NCBI GenBank assembly: GCA_949299505.1
Contig: CASGAS010000007.1
Span: 1-53,630 of the forward strand
From: an uncultured Eubacteriales bacterium
GTDB lineage: Bacteria; Bacillota; Clostridia; Oscillospirales; Acutalibacteraceae
Length of the DNA stretch: 53,630 nt
Reading direction: 5' to 3'
This document shows, in pieces, positions 1 through 8,197 of the stretch. The first letter of the stretch is position 1. Each line of letters begins with the position of its first letter. The notes beneath the pieces were generated by a model. That model worked only from the letters and a program-made list of their open reading frames with translations, was not told where the DNA came from and searched no databases. The translations under genes were made by a program, and so were the position numbers.

Positions 1-1
1 C

Positions 2-145
2 GAAAGCGTGGAAAACGGATGGGACGACGGCGGCGGCGAGCTGCGCTTCGCCTACGCGCTGACCTTCCCCGGGCAGGCGCCGGTACGCACGCGCGTACAT
101 TTGCGGATTGAAACACTGGAAAAGGAAGAAGAAAACGATGTCTAA
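2..145 (+). CDS. C-terminal end of a DUF1934 (YwiB-like) protein, partial
   Basis: An open frame enters from the left edge and stops at TAA 143-145, giving the last 47 residues of a protein with beta-strand-like alternation (ELRFAYALTF, RTRVHLRIETL) and an acidic tail. It overlaps the argS start by 8 bp. In Bacillus subtilis the DUF1934 beta-barrel protein YwiB lies directly upstream of argS, and the visible end fits that family. The assignment rests mainly on this gene order because only the tail is present. The overlap implies translational coupling with argS. Confidence 0.55.
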   Translation, partial: ESVENGWDDGGGELRFAYALTFPGQAPVRTRVHLRIETLEKEEENDV

Positions 146-1883
146 ACTGGTCAAGGAAACCGAACAGGAACTGCACACCCGGGTGCTCGAGGCGCTCGGC
201 CGCGCCATTGCCGCGGGGGATCTGCCCGAAGCGGCAATGCCCGCGTTTATTGTGGAAATTCCGCAGGACCGCGCCAACGGCGACTACGCGACGAACGCCG
301 CCTTCTCCGGCGCGCGCGCCTTCCGCATGGCGCCCCTTAAAATTGCGCAGGCCATTGAAAAGCACATGGACCTTTCCGGCAGCCCCTTTGCCGCCTGCAC
401 CGTGGCGGGGGCGGGCTTCCTCAATTTCCGGCTGAACGACGGCTTTTACGCCGACATTGTGCGCGATGTGCTCGCGTGCGGCGAAAATTACGGCAAAAGC
501 GACTGGGGCAAGGGCGAGCGCGTCAATGTCGAATACGTTTCCGCCAACCCCACGGGCCCCATGCACATGGGCAACGCGCGCGGCGGCGCTTTGGGCGACT
601 GCCTTGCCGCGGTGCTCGAGGCGGCGGGCTGCGACGTGACGCGGGAGTTTTACATCAACGACGCGGGCAACCAGATTGAAAAATTCGCCCTGTCCTTGGA
701 TGTCCGCTACCGTCAGCTGTACCTTGGCGAGGACGCCGTCGAGCTGCCCGAGGACAGCTACCACGGCGCGGACATCACCGCGCGCGCCAGGGCCTTTGCC
801 GAGCAGTACGGCGACAGCTACCTGGAAAAGCCGGAGGCCGAACGCCGGCAGGCGCTTGTCGATTTCGCGCTGCCGAAAAACATTCAAAACATGAAGGACA
901 CGCTCAAAAAGTACCGCATCGATTACGACGTGTGGTTCTGCGAAAGCGAGCTGCACCGCGGCGCGGTGCAGGCGGTCGTCGAGGAGCTGACGAAGCGCGG
1001 CAAGACCTATGAAAAGGACGGCGCGCTCTGGTACAAAAATATCGAGGTGCAGACCGAGCGGCTGCTTTCGGCGGGCAAAACGCCCGAGCAGATTGAAAAG
1101 CTTGCGCTCAAGGACGACGTGCTGGTGCGCCAAAACGGCAACCCGACCTATTTCGCGGCGGACATCGCCTACCACAAAAACAAGCTGGAAACGCGCGGCT
1201 TTTCCCGCGCCATTGACGTCTGGGGCGCGGACCACCACGGCCACGTCGCCCGTATGCAGGGCGCGCTCGACGCGCTGGGGCTCGACGGCAGCCGCCTGCA
1301 GGTCGTGCTCATGCAGCTTGTGAATCTGGTAAAGGACGGCGAGCCCGTGCGCATGTCCAAGCGCACCGGCAACGCCGTGACCCTAAACGACCTGCTCGAC
1401 GAGGTCCCCGTGGACGCGGCGCGGTTCTTCTTCAACCTGCGCGAGCCGGGCTCGACGATTGATTTCGACTTAGGCCTTGCGGTCAGCGAAAACGCGCAGA
1501 ACCCGGTGTATTACTGCCAGTACGCGCACGCGCGCATTTGCAGCGTGCTCAAAAAGCTGGCGGCCGACGGCATTGCGCCGCGCACCTGTACGCGCGACGA
1601 GCTTATGCGGCTGCAAACGCCCGAGGAGCACGAGCTTATCCGCCATCTTGCCGCGCTGACCGGCGAGGTGGAGCAGGCGGCGAAAACGCTGGACCCGGCG
1701 GGCATTACGCGCTACGCCGTGGAGCTTGCGACGCGGTTTCACAAGTATTACAACGCCTGCAAAATCGCCGTTACGGAGGACGAGCCCTTGATGCAGGCGC
1801 GGCTTTCGCTGTGCCTGGCGGTCAAGCAGACGCTTTGGAACGTGCTGACCATGTTCAAAATCACCGTGCCCGAGAGCATGTAA
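138..1883 (+). CDS. argS: Arginyl-tRNA synthetase
   Basis: Class I aminoacyl-tRNA synthetase that charges tRNA-Arg with arginine in the cytoplasm. The 581-residue protein has an N-terminal additional domain (about 1-110), the HIGH-type motif in SANPTGPMHMGNARG, the KMSKS-type loop as RMSKRTGNAV, and a C-terminal DALR anticodon-binding domain ending in the typical WNVLTMFKITVPESM. Length is normal. ATG-138 is chosen over the in-frame TTG-108 because GGAAGAAG precedes it at good spacing and the longer N-terminus is a Lys/Arg-rich non-conserved extension. The start overlaps the preceding stop, so the two genes are probably co-transcribed. Confidence 0.97.
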   Translation: MSKLVKETEQELHTRVLEALGRAIAAGDLPEAAMPAFIVEIPQDRANGDYATNAAFSGARAFRMAPLKIAQAIEKHMDLSGSPFAACTVAGAGFLNFRLNDGFYADIVRDVLACGENYGKSDWGKGERVNVEYVSANPTGPMHMGNARGGALGDCLAAVLEAAGCDVTREFYINDAGNQIEKFALSLDVRYRQLYLGEDAVELPEDSYHGADITARARAFAEQYGDSYLEKPEAERRQALVDFALPKNIQNMKDTLKKYRIDYDVWFCESELHRGAVQAVVEELTKRGKTYEKDGALWYKNIEVQTERLLSAGKTPEQIEKLALKDDVLVRQNGNPTYFAADIAYHKNKLETRGFSRAIDVWGADHHGHVARMQGALDALGLDGSRLQVVLMQLVNLVKDGEPVRMSKRTGNAVTLNDLLDEVPVDAARFFFNLREPGSTIDFDLGLAVSENAQNPVYYCQYAHARICSVLKKLAADGIAPRTCTRDELMRLQTPEEHELIRHLAALTGEVEQAAKTLDPAGITRYAVELATRFHKYYNACKIAVTEDEPLMQARLSLCLAVKQTLWNVLTMFKITVPESM

Positions 1884-1898
1884 GAAAGGACAGAACCG

Positions 1899-2204
1899 AT
1901 GCTTTTGCATACCGTTATGTGGAAATTCAAGGACAGCGCCGAGGGGCAGTCCAAATCCGAGAACCTCGCGACCGTCCGCGCGGGGCTGGAGGCGCTTTTG
2001 GGCGTCGTGCCGGTGCTCGAGGACCTGTATTTCTATGAAAACGAGGTCGCCTGCGACCGGAATTTCGACGCGATGCTGCAGGTCTATGTGCCGGATGCGG
2101 ACGCGCTGGAGGCGTACAAGACGCACCCGGCGCACCAGAAGATTGCCGCGTTCGTCGCCAAGGTAACCGAGGGCCGCGCCGCCGTCGATATTACCATGGA
2201 ATAA
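1899..2204 (+). CDS. Dabb-family (stress-responsive A/B barrel) protein
   Basis: A 101-residue protein with the Dabb signature: N-terminal MLLHTVMWKFKD strand, a central YFYENEVACDRNFDAML segment, and a helix with HPAHQKIAAFV. Dabb proteins are small dimeric ferredoxin-like barrels; most bacterial members have no assigned substrate. It begins 15 bp after argS with AGAAAGGACAG as ribosome binding site and ends just before a terminator, so it is probably the last gene of the argS operon. Family assignment is firm; function is unknown. Confidence 0.88.
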   Translation: MLLHTVMWKFKDSAEGQSKSENLATVRAGLEALLGVVPVLEDLYFYENEVACDRNFDAMLQVYVPDADALEAYKTHPAHQKIAAFVAKVTEGRAAVDITME

Positions 2205-2216
2205 TCCGGGAAAAAG

Positions 2217-2249
2217 AAAACGGACCCGACATTCGGGTCCGTTTTTTTG
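2217..2249. terminator. Bidirectional rho-independent terminator
   Basis: A 9-bp stem CGGACCCGA/TCGGGTCCG with a CAT loop is followed by T7 on the plus strand; the opposite flank is A-rich. It separates the argS/Dabb operon from the convergent permease gene. Confidence 0.85.
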
Positions 2250-2256
2250 TGTCGTT

Positions 2257-3156
2257 TTAGGTCCCGGCCGCCTGGAGCAGCAGCCCGGCTGCGGCGCCTA
2301 TGCCATAGAGCAGGCCGAGAATAAGGAGGTTGTCTTTTACGCGGCGGTTCTCCCGGAACAGCACCAGAAGCCCCGCGCCCGCGCCGGTGCAAAGCCCGGC
2401 GATTACCGAGCCAAAGCTCAGCGCGCCGTCCAAGTACAGCTGCGTCAACAGCACCGACGCCGCGCAGTTCGGCACAAGCCCCACAAGCCCCGCAAGCAGC
2501 GGCTGGAAGGGCGAATTTGCCAGCAGCAGCCGCTCGACGCGCTCGGCGCCGAACGCCGCGACGAAAAAGCCCAGCACGGCGCTGAAGGCCAACAGGAACG
2601 CAAAAATTTTCACGGTGTGCATAAGCGCGGGGACTACGATGCCCTTGTGCTTGTGACAGTTGCAGTGCTCGTGGTCGCAAAGGTCGTGAATATCCGGCGC
2701 GGGCGATTTCCGGCGGCTGCGCGCGGCAAGCAAATCGACGGCGTACCCCGCAAGCACCGCGACGGCGACCTTGCAAAGCAGCAGCCACAGAATGTCCCGG
2801 TACCGCCCGGGCTCGGCGGCAAGCAGAATCACCGCCTCGTCCGAGGTCGAAAGGAACACCGCCAAAAGCGTCCCGCGCGTGACGACGCCGCCCGCGTACA
2901 AATTGGCGCACAGCACCGAAAACCCGCACTGCGGCACGCACCCGAGCGCCGCGCCCACAAGCGGGCCAGCGCGGCCCGCGCGCAGAAAGAAGCGGTTGAG
3001 CGCCTCCCCGGCGTGCTTTTCAAGAAATTCCAGCAGCAAAAACGCCGCGAACAAAAACGGGAGCACCTTGAGCGTGTCGACGAGCGCGTCGAGCAAAACG
3101 TGCCCGGCGCCGGCTAAGGAGAAAACGTCCGTTATTTCGTGGGTGTGTTCGAGCAT
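2257..3156 (-). CDS. Putative heavy-metal/cation permease (10-TM ArsP_2-like)
   Basis: A 299-residue polytopic membrane protein with about eight to ten hydrophobic segments. Two halves carry the same motif, GCVPQCGFSVL (about 72-82) and GLVPNCAASVL (about 239), suggesting an inverted-repeat transporter fold. Between them lies a His/Cys-rich cytoplasmic loop (DHEHCNCHKHKG, about 161-172) suited to metal binding. This resembles the predicted 10-TM heavy-metal exporter family, variously annotated as arsenic efflux or manganese transporter. ATG-3156 is preferred because GAGAGGGGGA precedes it; it lies inside the last codons of the upstream Fur-type gene, so the two are translationally coupled. 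The metal is not determinable from sequence, but the Fur-box upstream points to iron or another Fur-sensed divalent metal. Confidence 0.75.
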   Translation of the reverse strand: MLEHTHEITDVFSLAGAGHVLLDALVDTLKVLPFLFAAFLLLEFLEKHAGEALNRFFLRAGRAGPLVGAALGCVPQCGFSVLCANLYAGGVVTRGTLLAVFLSTSDEAVILLAAEPGRYRDILWLLLCKVAVAVLAGYAVDLLAARSRRKSPAPDIHDLCDHEHCNCHKHKGIVVPALMHTVKIFAFLLAFSAVLGFFVAAFGAERVERLLLANSPFQPLLAGLVGLVPNCAASVLLTQLYLDGALSFGSVIAGLCTGAGAGLLVLFRENRRVKDNLLILGLLYGIGAAAGLLLQAAGT

Positions 3157-3566
3157 CCGCCGTCCCCCTCTCTTTCCCGGCAGGCCTTGCAAAGACCGTA
3201 AAGCACGGTTTTGGAGCCGTCCACCGTAAAGCCGTGCTCAGCGAAAATATGGCCGGAGAGCCGGTCCAGAAAATCGCACTGCGCGTGGATGAGTTTCCCG
3301 CAGCGGGTGCATTTCAGGTGGTAATGCGCGCGGCACGCGCCGCCGTCTTCGGCCAGCTGGTAGCACGCGCCCGCGTCGCCAAGCGTGTATTTGCGCACGC
3401 GCCCCTCGGCGCACAGCTTTTCCAAATGGCGGTACACCGTCGTCTGTCCGACCGGCTCGCCCGCGTCCCGCAGCAGCCGGTAGAGCGCCTCCGCCGTCAA
3501 ATGGCGGTCGCGGTTTTCGGAAAGCAGGCGTTCAATGGACGCGCTTTGCTTGGTTTTGTAGGCCAT
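3132..3566 (-). CDS. Fur-family metalloregulator
   Basis: A 144-residue Fur-superfamily repressor. The N-terminal winged helix includes GEPVGQTTVYRHLEKL; a dimerisation domain follows with AHYHLKCTRCGKLIH and a second Cys pair CKAC, giving the two CxxC structural zinc motifs. It starts 20-30 bp downstream of a near-perfect Fur-type palindrome and overlaps the permease gene by 25 bp. Autoregulation together with the permease is therefore likely. Whether it is Fur, Zur or PerR cannot be decided from the protein alone; the operator half-site TGAAAAT resembles the Fur 7-1-7 consensus more than the Zur one. The C-terminus is Gly/Ser/Asn-rich and not conserved. Confidence 0.9.
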   Translation of the reverse strand: MAYKTKQSASIERLLSENRDRHLTAEALYRLLRDAGEPVGQTTVYRHLEKLCAEGRVRKYTLGDAGACYQLAEDGGACRAHYHLKCTRCGKLIHAQCDFLDRLSGHIFAEHGFTVDGSKTVLYGLCKACREREGDGGCSNTPTK

Positions 3567-3583
3567 GGTTCGCCTCCGAATAT

Positions 3584-3603
3584 GAATATGAAAATCATTT
3601 TCA
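3584..3603 (-). promoter_or_regulatory. Fur-box operator upstream of the fur-permease pair
   Basis: The perfect 7-1-7 palindrome TGAAAATCATTTTCA lies at 3589-3603. The 19-mer at 3584-3602 matches the classical Fur box GATAATGATAATCATTATC at 15 of 19 positions by eye. It sits just upstream of the fur-type start at 3566. Confidence 0.85.
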
Positions 3604-3713
3604 ATTTATGCGGAAAAGTATACGCCCCTTTGTGCGGTTTGTCAAGAAAAGAAACGCAAATTTGTGCAGGGTGCGCAGCGGCGTTCGACGAGGTGAAAAT
3701 TTTTCGCGCATGC

Positions 3714-3743
3714 TGGACAAATCGCCGCGCGCTGTGCTATACT
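3714..3743 (+). promoter_or_regulatory. Sigma-A promoter for the zinc-ribbon protein gene
   Basis: TGGACA (3714-3719), 18-bp spacer, TATACT (3738-3743) with an extended TGC immediately upstream. The start codon follows at 3789. Confidence 0.75.
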
Positions 3744-3788
3744 GCATAGTAGAAAACGGCGTTCGCAGGAACGCCGGAAAGGGGTTCA

Positions 3789-4889
3789 ATGATGTTCTGT
3801 CGAAATTGTGGGGCCGAATTGGAAAACGGGGTCTGCCCGGCGTGCGGGTACAAAGAGGAAAACGTACAGTCCGCCGCGCCTGAACAGCCCGCCGCGCCGC
3901 AGTCCGTGCCCGAACAGCCCGCTGCGCCCGTTCAGCCTGCTGCGCCGCAGTCCGCACCCGCGCCTGGCTACGTCCCGCCGGCCGCGCAGCCTTACGCCTA
4001 TGCGCAGGGGTCCGTGCCGCCGGTGCAGGACAAAAAGTCGGTGGGGCTTAACATCCTCGGCTTTTTCTTCCCGGTTGTGGGTCTGATTTTGTACCTGGTG
4101 ACGAAAAAAGAAAAGCCCGTCCGCGCAAAATCCATCGGAAAAAGCGCCCTGGCCGGCTTTATTATCGGGCTGGTCGTGACCATCGCGTCGTACGCGCTGT
4201 TTTTCTGGATTGGCTACCGCGCGCTGCAGGACGGCACGCTCGACTATGACCTGACCATCAACGGCGAGCAGGTTATCGAGGACGGCGAGCCGGTCTCCGG
4301 CGGGCTGTTCGACGACGCGCAGACGGCGGCGGGCGATGCGACCAACGACACGGCGTTCAGCTGGGCGGGGGCGACGCTGCTGGTGGACGGCGTGGAGATT
4401 TCCCTTCCGTGCAGCTACGCGGAATTTACGGAACGCACCGGCTATGCGGTCGAGCCCGACGAGGCCTCTCTTCTGGAGGAGCTGCTCGGCGAAAACAACT
4501 ATACGTTCCCGACCGATGCGGTGGACGCGAACGGCCGGGAGATGCAGCTGAAATTCTATAATCCGGACGCCGACCCGAAGCCCGTTAAGGACTGCATGGT
4601 CGTCGGCGTACAGACCGAGACGAGCTTCGGCGACCCGTACGCGGACATCGTTTTCCCGGGCAACGTCCGCATTGGAAGCGCGTATGACCTTGACGCGCTG
4701 CGGGCGGTTTACGGGCAGGCGGACAACGTCTACAAGGATGACAGCAGCGCGTACACGTCGGCGACCTGGCGCGACGAAAACGACGCGTACAACACGTTCC
4801 GCGTGTATGCCATTGACGGGGCGACCATCAACGAAATCGAGCTGAACATCTATCCGGCAAGCACCGACCAGGGGCAGCTGCAGGGATAA
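3789..4889 (+). CDS. Zinc-ribbon membrane protein with Pro/Ala linker and extracellular domain
   Basis: The 366-residue protein starts with a four-cysteine zinc ribbon (MMFCRNCGAELENGVCPACG; C4, C7, C16, C19), continues through a Pro/Ala/Gln repeat linker (about 28-75), then two hydrophobic segments (about 86-104 and 119-145), and a soluble C-terminal domain of about 220 residues with a secreted-domain composition. Many Firmicute zinc-ribbon plus DUF4190-like membrane proteins have this plan, and none has a well-defined role. ATG-3789 is preceded by GGAAAGGGG. It has its own promoter and a terminator, so it is probably monocistronic. No enzymatic motif was recognised in the C-terminal domain. 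Confidence 0.8.
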   Translation: MMFCRNCGAELENGVCPACGYKEENVQSAAPEQPAAPQSVPEQPAAPVQPAAPQSAPAPGYVPPAAQPYAYAQGSVPPVQDKKSVGLNILGFFFPVVGLILYLVTKKEKPVRAKSIGKSALAGFIIGLVVTIASYALFFWIGYRALQDGTLDYDLTINGEQVIEDGEPVSGGLFDDAQTAAGDATNDTAFSWAGATLLVDGVEISLPCSYAEFTERTGYAVEPDEASLLEELLGENNYTFPTDAVDANGREMQLKFYNPDADPKPVKDCMVVGVQTETSFGDPYADIVFPGNVRIGSAYDLDALRAVYGQADNVYKDDSSAYTSATWRDENDAYNTFRVYAIDGATINEIELNIYPASTDQGQLQG

Positions 4890-4924
4890 GCGGCTCAGAA
4901 AAACCATCTTGCGTTTGTAAAACG

Positions 4925-4957
4925 AACGGACCCGTGCGGGAAAGCACGGGTCCGTTT
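4925..4957. terminator. Rho-independent terminator between convergent genes
   Basis: A 13-bp stem (AACGGACCCGTGC with GCACGGGTCCGTT) and a GGGAAA loop, with a short T-run on the plus side and TTCGTTTT on the minus side. It serves the zinc-ribbon gene and possibly glmS. Confidence 0.8.
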
Positions 4958-4969
4958 TGGCTTTTCGGG

Positions 4970-6793
4970 TTATTCGACGGTTACGGATTTTGCGAGGTTG
5001 CGGGGTTTATCCACGTCGCAGCCGCGTTCAAGCGCCATATAGTAGGCGAACAGCTGCAGCGGCACCACGTCGAGCGACGGCTTGAAAAACGCGTCGGTCT
5101 CGGGGATTTGGACGACCGCTTCGGCGTACCCGTCAAGCTCCGGGTGTTCGCCGCAGACCAGCGCAATCACCCGCGCGCCGCGCGCGCAGACCTCCTTGAT
5201 GTTCGCCAGCATTTTTTCGTACAGCGCATCCTGCGTTGCGACCGCGACGACCGGCGTCCCCGGCTCCACAAGGGAGATGGTGCCGTGCTTGAGCTCTCCG
5301 GCCGCATATGCCTCCGAATGCAGATAGGAAATTTCCTTGAGCTTCAAAGAGCCCTCCAGCGCAATGGCGTAGTCGAGCCCGCGCCCGAGGAAAAACAGGC
5401 TTTTTGCCGCAGCGAACTGCCGCGCGAGCGCCGCCATACGGTCGTCGAGCTGCAAAAGGGCTTCAATCTGCTCGGGCAGACGCAAAAGCGCTTCGCCCGC
5501 TTGCGCCTCCCGGGCGGCCGTCGGCGTCCCTTTCGCCCGCGCGAAGCGCAGCGCCAGAAGATAGACGACCGCAAGCTGCGCGGAAAACGCCTTGGTCGTG
5601 GCGACAGCGATTTCCGGCCCGGCCATGGTGTACAGCACGTCGTCGCTTTCCCGGGCGATGGTGCTTGCCACCACGTTGACGATGGAAAGCACCCGCGCGC
5701 CGCGCGCTTTCGCCTCCCGCAGCGCCGCCAGCGTGTCGGCGGTCTCCCCGGACTGGCTGATGACGACGCACAGGTCGCCCGGCCGCACAAGCGGGCTGCG
5801 GTAGCGGAATTCGCTGGCAAGGTCTGTTTCGCACGGAATCCCGGCCGCCGCCTCCCAAATGTATTTTGCCGCAACGCCTACATGCCAGGCGCTGCCGCAG
5901 GCGACAATGTGGATTTTGCCGATTTTGCGGATGTCGTCGTCCGTCATGCGCAGGTCGGGAAGCGCCTCCCCGTTTTTTGTGTGCGCCGTCAGCGTGTCGC
6001 GCACCGCGCGGGGCTGCTCGGCAATCTCCTTTTTCATAAAATGCGCGTAGCCGCCCTTTTCCGCCGCTTCGGCGTCCCAGGTCACGCGGTAGACGTCCTT
6101 TTGCACGGGTGCGCCCGCCGCGTCGTAAAAGGCCATGGCGTCGCGGGTCAAAACGGCGATTTCCCCGTCGTTTAGCAGGTAGCAGTCGCGCGTGTAGCGC
6201 AAAAGGGCGGGGATGTCGGAGGCGAGGAAGTTTTCCCCGTCGCCGCGTCCCAAAACAAGGGGGCTGTCCTTTTTGGCCGCTAAAATGCGGTCGGGCCGGT
6301 CGGCGGTAAGCACCGCGACGGCGTAAGAGCCGCGCACCGTCCGCATGACGCGGCACATGGCGTCAACGGCGTCGCCGGTATAGTAGTAGTCGAACAGCTG
6401 CGCGAGCACCTCCGTGTCCGTTTCGGAAACAAAACGGTATCCCGCCGTTTCCAGCACGGCGGCAATGGCGGCATAATTTTCAATAATGCCGTTGTGCACC
6501 AGCGTTACGCGGCCGCTTGTGCTCGTGTGCGGGTGGGCGTTGACGTCGTTGGGCGCGCCGTGCGTCGCCCAGCGCGTGTGCCCGATGCCGACCGTGCCCG
6601 GAAGCCTGCCGGCCGCCTTCAGCTTGTCGCTTAGGTCCTGCACGCGGCCCTTCGTCTTGACGACCGTTACGCCCGCGCCGTCCGCCAGCGCGATACCGGC
6701 TGAGTCGTACCCGCGGTACTCCAGCTTGTGAAGCCCCTCCAGCAAAATCGGCGCCGCGTCGTGCGTGCCGATATATCCGACGATTCCACACAT
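4970..6793 (-). CDS. glmS: Glutamine-fructose-6-phosphate aminotransferase
   Basis: Makes glucosamine-6-phosphate from fructose-6-phosphate and glutamine, the entry step to peptidoglycan amino sugars. The 607-residue protein begins MCGIVGYIG, so Cys2 is the glutaminase nucleophile after Met removal; the N-terminal class II amidotransferase domain contains GHTRWATHG and LVHNGIIENY. Two SIS sugar-isomerase domains follow (ACGSAWHVG, SQSGETADT; FLGRGLDYAIALEGSLKLKE). The C-terminus DVDKPRNLAKSVTVE is the family hallmark. ATG-6793 is preceded by AAAGGAAC. The long 5' leader contains a glmS ribozyme, so the transcript should be cleaved when glucosamine-6-phosphate is plentiful. Confidence 0.98.
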   Translation of the reverse strand: MCGIVGYIGTHDAAPILLEGLHKLEYRGYDSAGIALADGAGVTVVKTKGRVQDLSDKLKAAGRLPGTVGIGHTRWATHGAPNDVNAHPHTSTSGRVTLVHNGIIENYAAIAAVLETAGYRFVSETDTEVLAQLFDYYYTGDAVDAMCRVMRTVRGSYAVAVLTADRPDRILAAKKDSPLVLGRGDGENFLASDIPALLRYTRDCYLLNDGEIAVLTRDAMAFYDAAGAPVQKDVYRVTWDAEAAEKGGYAHFMKKEIAEQPRAVRDTLTAHTKNGEALPDLRMTDDDIRKIGKIHIVACGSAWHVGVAAKYIWEAAAGIPCETDLASEFRYRSPLVRPGDLCVVISQSGETADTLAALREAKARGARVLSIVNVVASTIARESDDVLYTMAGPEIAVATTKAFSAQLAVVYLLALRFARAKGTPTAAREAQAGEALLRLPEQIEALLQLDDRMAALARQFAAAKSLFFLGRGLDYAIALEGSLKLKEISYLHSEAYAAGELKHGTISLVEPGTPVVAVATQDALYEKMLANIKEVCARGARVIALVCGEHPELDGYAEAVVQIPETDAFFKPSLDVVPLQLFAYYMALERGCDVDKPRNLAKSVTVE

Positions 6794-6831
6794 AGATATC
6801 GTTCCTTTGCAAATTTCAAAAATTTGCGCGC

Positions 6832-7027
6832 CGCGTTTTGGTTGTGCCGGCCGTTGCCGACCGGTTTTGCAAAACGCGTGGACGGCCCTGCGGCGCTTAA
6901 CGCCTGCAAGGCGGTCCTGCCCCCGCACATCCGGGGCAAGAAGCATCCGCCGAAACTTTCGATCACTTCTTCCTCGTCACCTGCGGCGCGTCCGGTAAGA
7001 CGCGCGTCCCGCCGCAGGCCCGGCGCT
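6832..7027 (-). ncRNA. glmS self-cleaving ribozyme-riboswitch
   Basis: Read on the minus strand, the leader begins with the ribozyme cleavage context A|GCGCC (cleavage expected between 7027 and 7026). It then has a GC-rich P2-type hairpin, the conserved TGACGAGGA (6979-6971), and the core ATCGAAAG...TTCGGCGGATGC (about 6964-6942). P1 closes with GGCGT near 6904-6900. P3 pairs CGCGTTTTG (6878-6870) with CAAAACGCG (6840-6832), enclosing GCAAAACC and a P4 hairpin (CCGGTC/GGCCGG). The order of elements equals that of the known glmS ribozyme class. Glucosamine-6-phosphate acts as its cofactor. Confidence is high because every conserved block is in place directly upstream of glmS. Confidence 0.95.
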
Positions 7028-7146
7028 ATTTTCGTTTCCGCCCGAAAATTTCAAAAGGGCTTTCTCCTTTCTTTCCGGATTTTGCCGGCTGCGTACGCGT
7101 GCGCCGGCGCGGCCGCGCACGGTTTTTGCCGGGCGGGCTTAGAAGC

Positions 7147-7176
7147 ATTATATGCAAAACATACGGCTTTTGTCAA
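7147..7176 (-). promoter_or_regulatory. Consensus promoter for glmS
   Basis: On the minus strand TTGACA (7176-7171) and TATAAT (7152-7147) are separated by 18 bp; both hexamers are perfect. The predicted transcript starts near 7140, leaving about 110 nt of leader before the ribozyme cleavage site. Confidence 0.88.
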
Positions 7177-7263
7177 ATTCGTCGGCAAAATGCGGAAAAA
7201 AGCGCTGCATACGGACAAAATCTGGACATACTGTAAGCAAGAGAAAAAAGGAGGCGGCCGAAT

Positions 7264-8124
7264 ATGTCCATCGTTTTGCACGCGCGTCTGCTTTGCACGC
7301 GGCGGCTTTTGGAAAACCGCGGTACCATGGCGGGCGTCTGGCTGTTCCAGGCGGTCCTACGCGCCGTCCTGCTGGCGGGACTTTGCGTCAGCGTCTGGAT
7401 GCTTTCTACGCTGCACCGGCACGCGGCGCCGCTGTCCGCCGGCGCGCGGGCGGCTTTGTACGCGCTGTTTGCGGCCGCGGCGGTGTTTGCCGGGGCGCTG
7501 TATGCGCTCGTCGCGCACTGCACGGCGCGCTGGTTTTTGCAAAACGCCCGGTGCGCGCAGCGCTTTCGCAGCTATTTTGCCCGGTTTTCGTTTCGCGAAA
7601 CGTGCGCCGTTCTTTACAGTTTCTGGCTGCGGCGCGTGCTCTCTGGGGTGCGGATGCTCGCCTACCTTGCGCCCGCGCTTGCGGGGGCGGGCGCGCTGTG
7701 GCTGACGCTGCGCACGAAAGGGCTTTCTGTGCCGCTGCTTTTGGCGGCGGTCCTGCTGGAGGCACTGGCGCTTTTGGCGGGCCTATATTTCGGCTTTGCC
7801 GACGTGCAGCGCTACGCCTTTGTTGACGCGGTTTTCCTGTACGAGCGGTGCGGCGTGCTCGACGCCCTGCGGGAAAGCCGCCGGCTTTCGGCGGGACTGT
7901 CGTTTGCCTGCGCAAATGCGCGCCTGCGGTTTTTGCCGTGGGCCGCGCTGTGCGTGCTGGTGCTGCCGGTCCTATACGTCGCGCCGTACGCCCGGCAAAG
8001 CGCAGCCTGTGTAGCGCTGCTGGCTGTGGAAAAGCGGCAGCCGGCAGCGCCGGCGGAAAAACCCGTCGTTTTTCTGTGCGCCAAAAGAACAGACGGTTGC
8101 ATTCGCGTGGAAAATCAGGTATGA
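7264..8124 (+). CDS. Polytopic membrane protein of unknown function
   Basis: A 286-residue, Ala/Leu/Arg/Cys-rich protein with about five hydrophobic segments (roughly 23-47, 62-85, 127-147, 155-177, 222-242) and a charged C-terminal tail. It begins at ATG-7264 after a strong AAGGAGG. No family motif was recognised; the layout resembles uncharacterised Clostridia membrane proteins. The stop overlaps the -10 element of the next gene's promoter. The upstream region is shared with the divergent glmS promoter; a plus-strand promoter is not obvious. Confidence 0.65.
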   Translation: MSIVLHARLLCTRRLLENRGTMAGVWLFQAVLRAVLLAGLCVSVWMLSTLHRHAAPLSAGARAALYALFAAAAVFAGALYALVAHCTARWFLQNARCAQRFRSYFARFSFRETCAVLYSFWLRRVLSGVRMLAYLAPALAGAGALWLTLRTKGLSVPLLLAAVLLEALALLAGLYFGFADVQRYAFVDAVFLYERCGVLDALRESRRLSAGLSFACANARLRFLPWAALCVLVLPVLYVAPYARQSAACVALLAVEKRQPAAPAEKPVVFLCAKRTDGCIRVENQV

Positions 8125-8125
8125 T
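8097..8125 (+). promoter_or_regulatory. Promoter for the condensation-type acyltransferase gene
   Basis: TTGCAT (8097-8102), 17-bp spacer, TATGAT (8120-8125). It lies over the 3' end of the preceding membrane protein gene. Confidence 0.6.
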
Positions 8126-8197
8126 GGAACAAACGCCCGCGCAGACAAAACCGTCAGCGGCGCGTCTTTCTAAGCAGATTCGAAAAGGGGGGATACT

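Noticed and set aside
2217..4957. Similarity between the terminators at 2217-2249 and 4925-4957 as a third flanking-terminator pair
   Set aside because: Only the GGACCCG/CGGGTCC core is shared; loops and flanks differ and the genes between face different ways, so chance is a sufficient explanation.
4934..6175. 413-codon open frame antisense to glmS
   Set aside because: Shadow of glmS; Arg/His-rich and lacking motifs.
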